A stretch of 31,139 nt of DNA from Acetobacteraceae bacterium UBA6159 (GTDB lineage: Bacteria; Pseudomonadota; Alphaproteobacteria; Acetobacterales; Acetobacteraceae): NCBI GenBank assembly GCA_002422345.1, contig DIUL01000105.1, positions 1 to 31,139 of the forward strand, in the 5' to 3' direction. The position numbers and the translations under genes were made by a program. Each line of letters begins with the position of its first letter. Within the stretch, counting starts at the first letter, position 1. The notes under the pieces were generated by a model, which was not told the origin of the DNA, did no database searches, and saw nothing but the letters and a program-made list of their open reading frames with translations. This document shows, in pieces, positions 30,403-31,139 of this stretch.

Positions 30403-31139
30403 ATGACCATGAGGATCATTGTGCTGTGCATCCTGGCAAGCCTCCTTCCTTCGTATGCAGCCTCACCGGCTAATGCCCAGCCAGTCTGCGATCGGGCCAG
30501 GAGGGCCTACAACGAGGGTCGTCCCCAACCGGCTACCGTTCAAGCGGTATTCACGCAAATCCTTGCGATCCTGAGTTTCTCCGCTCCTCCTCGTCTTAAC
30601 GACATCGATACGCGCACAGGCGGAATCGAGAGCTTGGTTGCGTATTGTAATACATTTGATCGGAATGCATCGCTCACGCGAGAAGTGAAAGACAACCGCG
30701 CCAAGGAGTGGGCGGCGGCCGTTATGACATTCCGGACGCCGTCCAGTCAGCACAGGAACGGGAGCGGTCTCTTGATGCGATCCGGATGGCTGGTAGGTGG
30801 GACCAATGGCATGCCTGGGCTCTATCCTGGCCGAGCGATCCTTGTTCAGTCTTCGGCTGAATTGCTGCCGCCGCTTCCTCCACTCCGGGGCGCACCTATC
30901 GTCAAGATTTTTCCGAAAAGGAACTTAGCCCGCATTTCTCACACGGGTCGTCGGCCGTATCTGCCCTGGAGGCAGGTCTTGATCCGGATTGCATCGACAA
31001 GCCGAAGAACCAGCGATTGGCTGCCTACCGGGCATACCCCGCCCACCGCCGCGTCAAGGCGGTGCTGGTCGTGGGCATGGCACCTGTGCGGTGTCTGTTT
31101 CGTGCGACTTCAGGCCCCCGCTCGTCGCAGGAAGGCGTG
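30403..31139 (+). CDS. Secreted hypothetical protein, 3'-truncated and possibly frameshifted
   Basis: GGAGGAA directly before ATG 30403 starts a frame that stays open to the window end (245 codons). The first 26 residues (TMRIIVLCILASLLPSYAASPANA, cut before QP) are a convincing signal peptide. The next 80 residues, with Cys in QPVCDRARRAY and LVAYCNTF, look like a small exported protein. After about 30720 the reading turns Arg/Trp/Pro-rich and unnatural. The frame beginning at 30723 gives a more protein-like tail (YDIPDAVQSAQERERSLDAI ... WPSDPCSVFG) that stops at 30858-30860. A single-base shift near 30720 would thus yield a secreted protein of about 150 residues. From 30861 the same second frame is again open to the edge. 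GC content and codon bias are lower than in the neighbours. No family recognised. Confidence 0.45.
   Translation, partial: MTMRIIVLCILASLLPSYAASPANAQPVCDRARRAYNEGRPQPATVQAVFTQILAILSFSAPPRLNDIDTRTGGIESLVAYCNTFDRNASLTREVKDNRAKEWAAAVMTFRTPSSQHRNGSGLLMRSGWLVGGTNGMPGLYPGRAILVQSSAELLPPLPPLRGAPIVKIFPKRNLARISHTGRRPYLPWRQVLIRIASTSRRTSDWLPTGHTPPTAASRRCWSWAWHLCGVCFVRLQAPARRRKA

Noticed and set aside
30463..30753. Reverse-strand 96-codon frame
   Set aside because: No ribosome site or recognisable domain, and it overlaps a forward gene with ribosome site and signal peptide.

Overview
The window looks like chromosome of a high-GC alphaproteobacterium, most likely Rhodospirillales and probably Acetobacteraceae. 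Four things point there: strong G/C preference at third codon positions, an Acetobacteraceae-type porin, a direct-repeat SOS box of the form GTTC-N7-GTTC (the alphaproteobacterial LexA site), and a lysC ... ptsP cluster divergent from ubiG. The genus cannot be fixed from this sequence. I saw no rRNA, tRNA, CRISPR array, transposase or phage gene.

Layout. 1-1339 is the 3' part of a porin with a good intrinsic terminator. It is followed by a small NIPSNAP-family gene, a reverse-strand TPR protein and an amidohydrolase. 4012-5577 encodes a long Fic-domain protein that carries its own inhibitory motif. On the reverse strand, 5582-7621 holds an orphan periplasmic solute-binding protein and a stand-alone 10-formyl-tetrahydrofolate-type formyltransferase/hydrolase. 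7838-10232 is an SOS imuA-imuB pair with a LexA box lying across the imuA start codon, and no dnaE2 beside it. Next come a reverse-strand amidase, a small unknown gene, a 330-base repeat-filled gap, a GH43-like beta-propeller protein and an SDR dehydrogenase.

14034-18570 is a reverse-strand operon lysC - nitronate monooxygenase - ptsP, linking aspartate-family amino acid synthesis and the nitrogen PTS. It is divergent from ubiG (ubiquinone synthesis). After ubiG come a small membrane protein, a class II glutamine amidotransferase, a class III CoA-transferase divergent from an MFS transporter, and a polytopic membrane protein with an in-frame 24-base minisatellite.

25483-30339 is a tight forward operon: flavin reductase, an unassigned protein with faint RidA likeness, a ThDP enzyme of the acetolactate-synthase type, a Sir2 deacylase and a PuuE-like polysaccharide deacetylase. 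It looks like a catabolic pathway of unknown substrate and is the best candidate here for something undescribed. The window ends inside a lower-GC gene for a secreted protein that may be frameshifted.

Intergenic gaps are unusually rich in GC palindromes. At least four dispersed families can be told apart, and one copy appears to sit in frame inside imuB.
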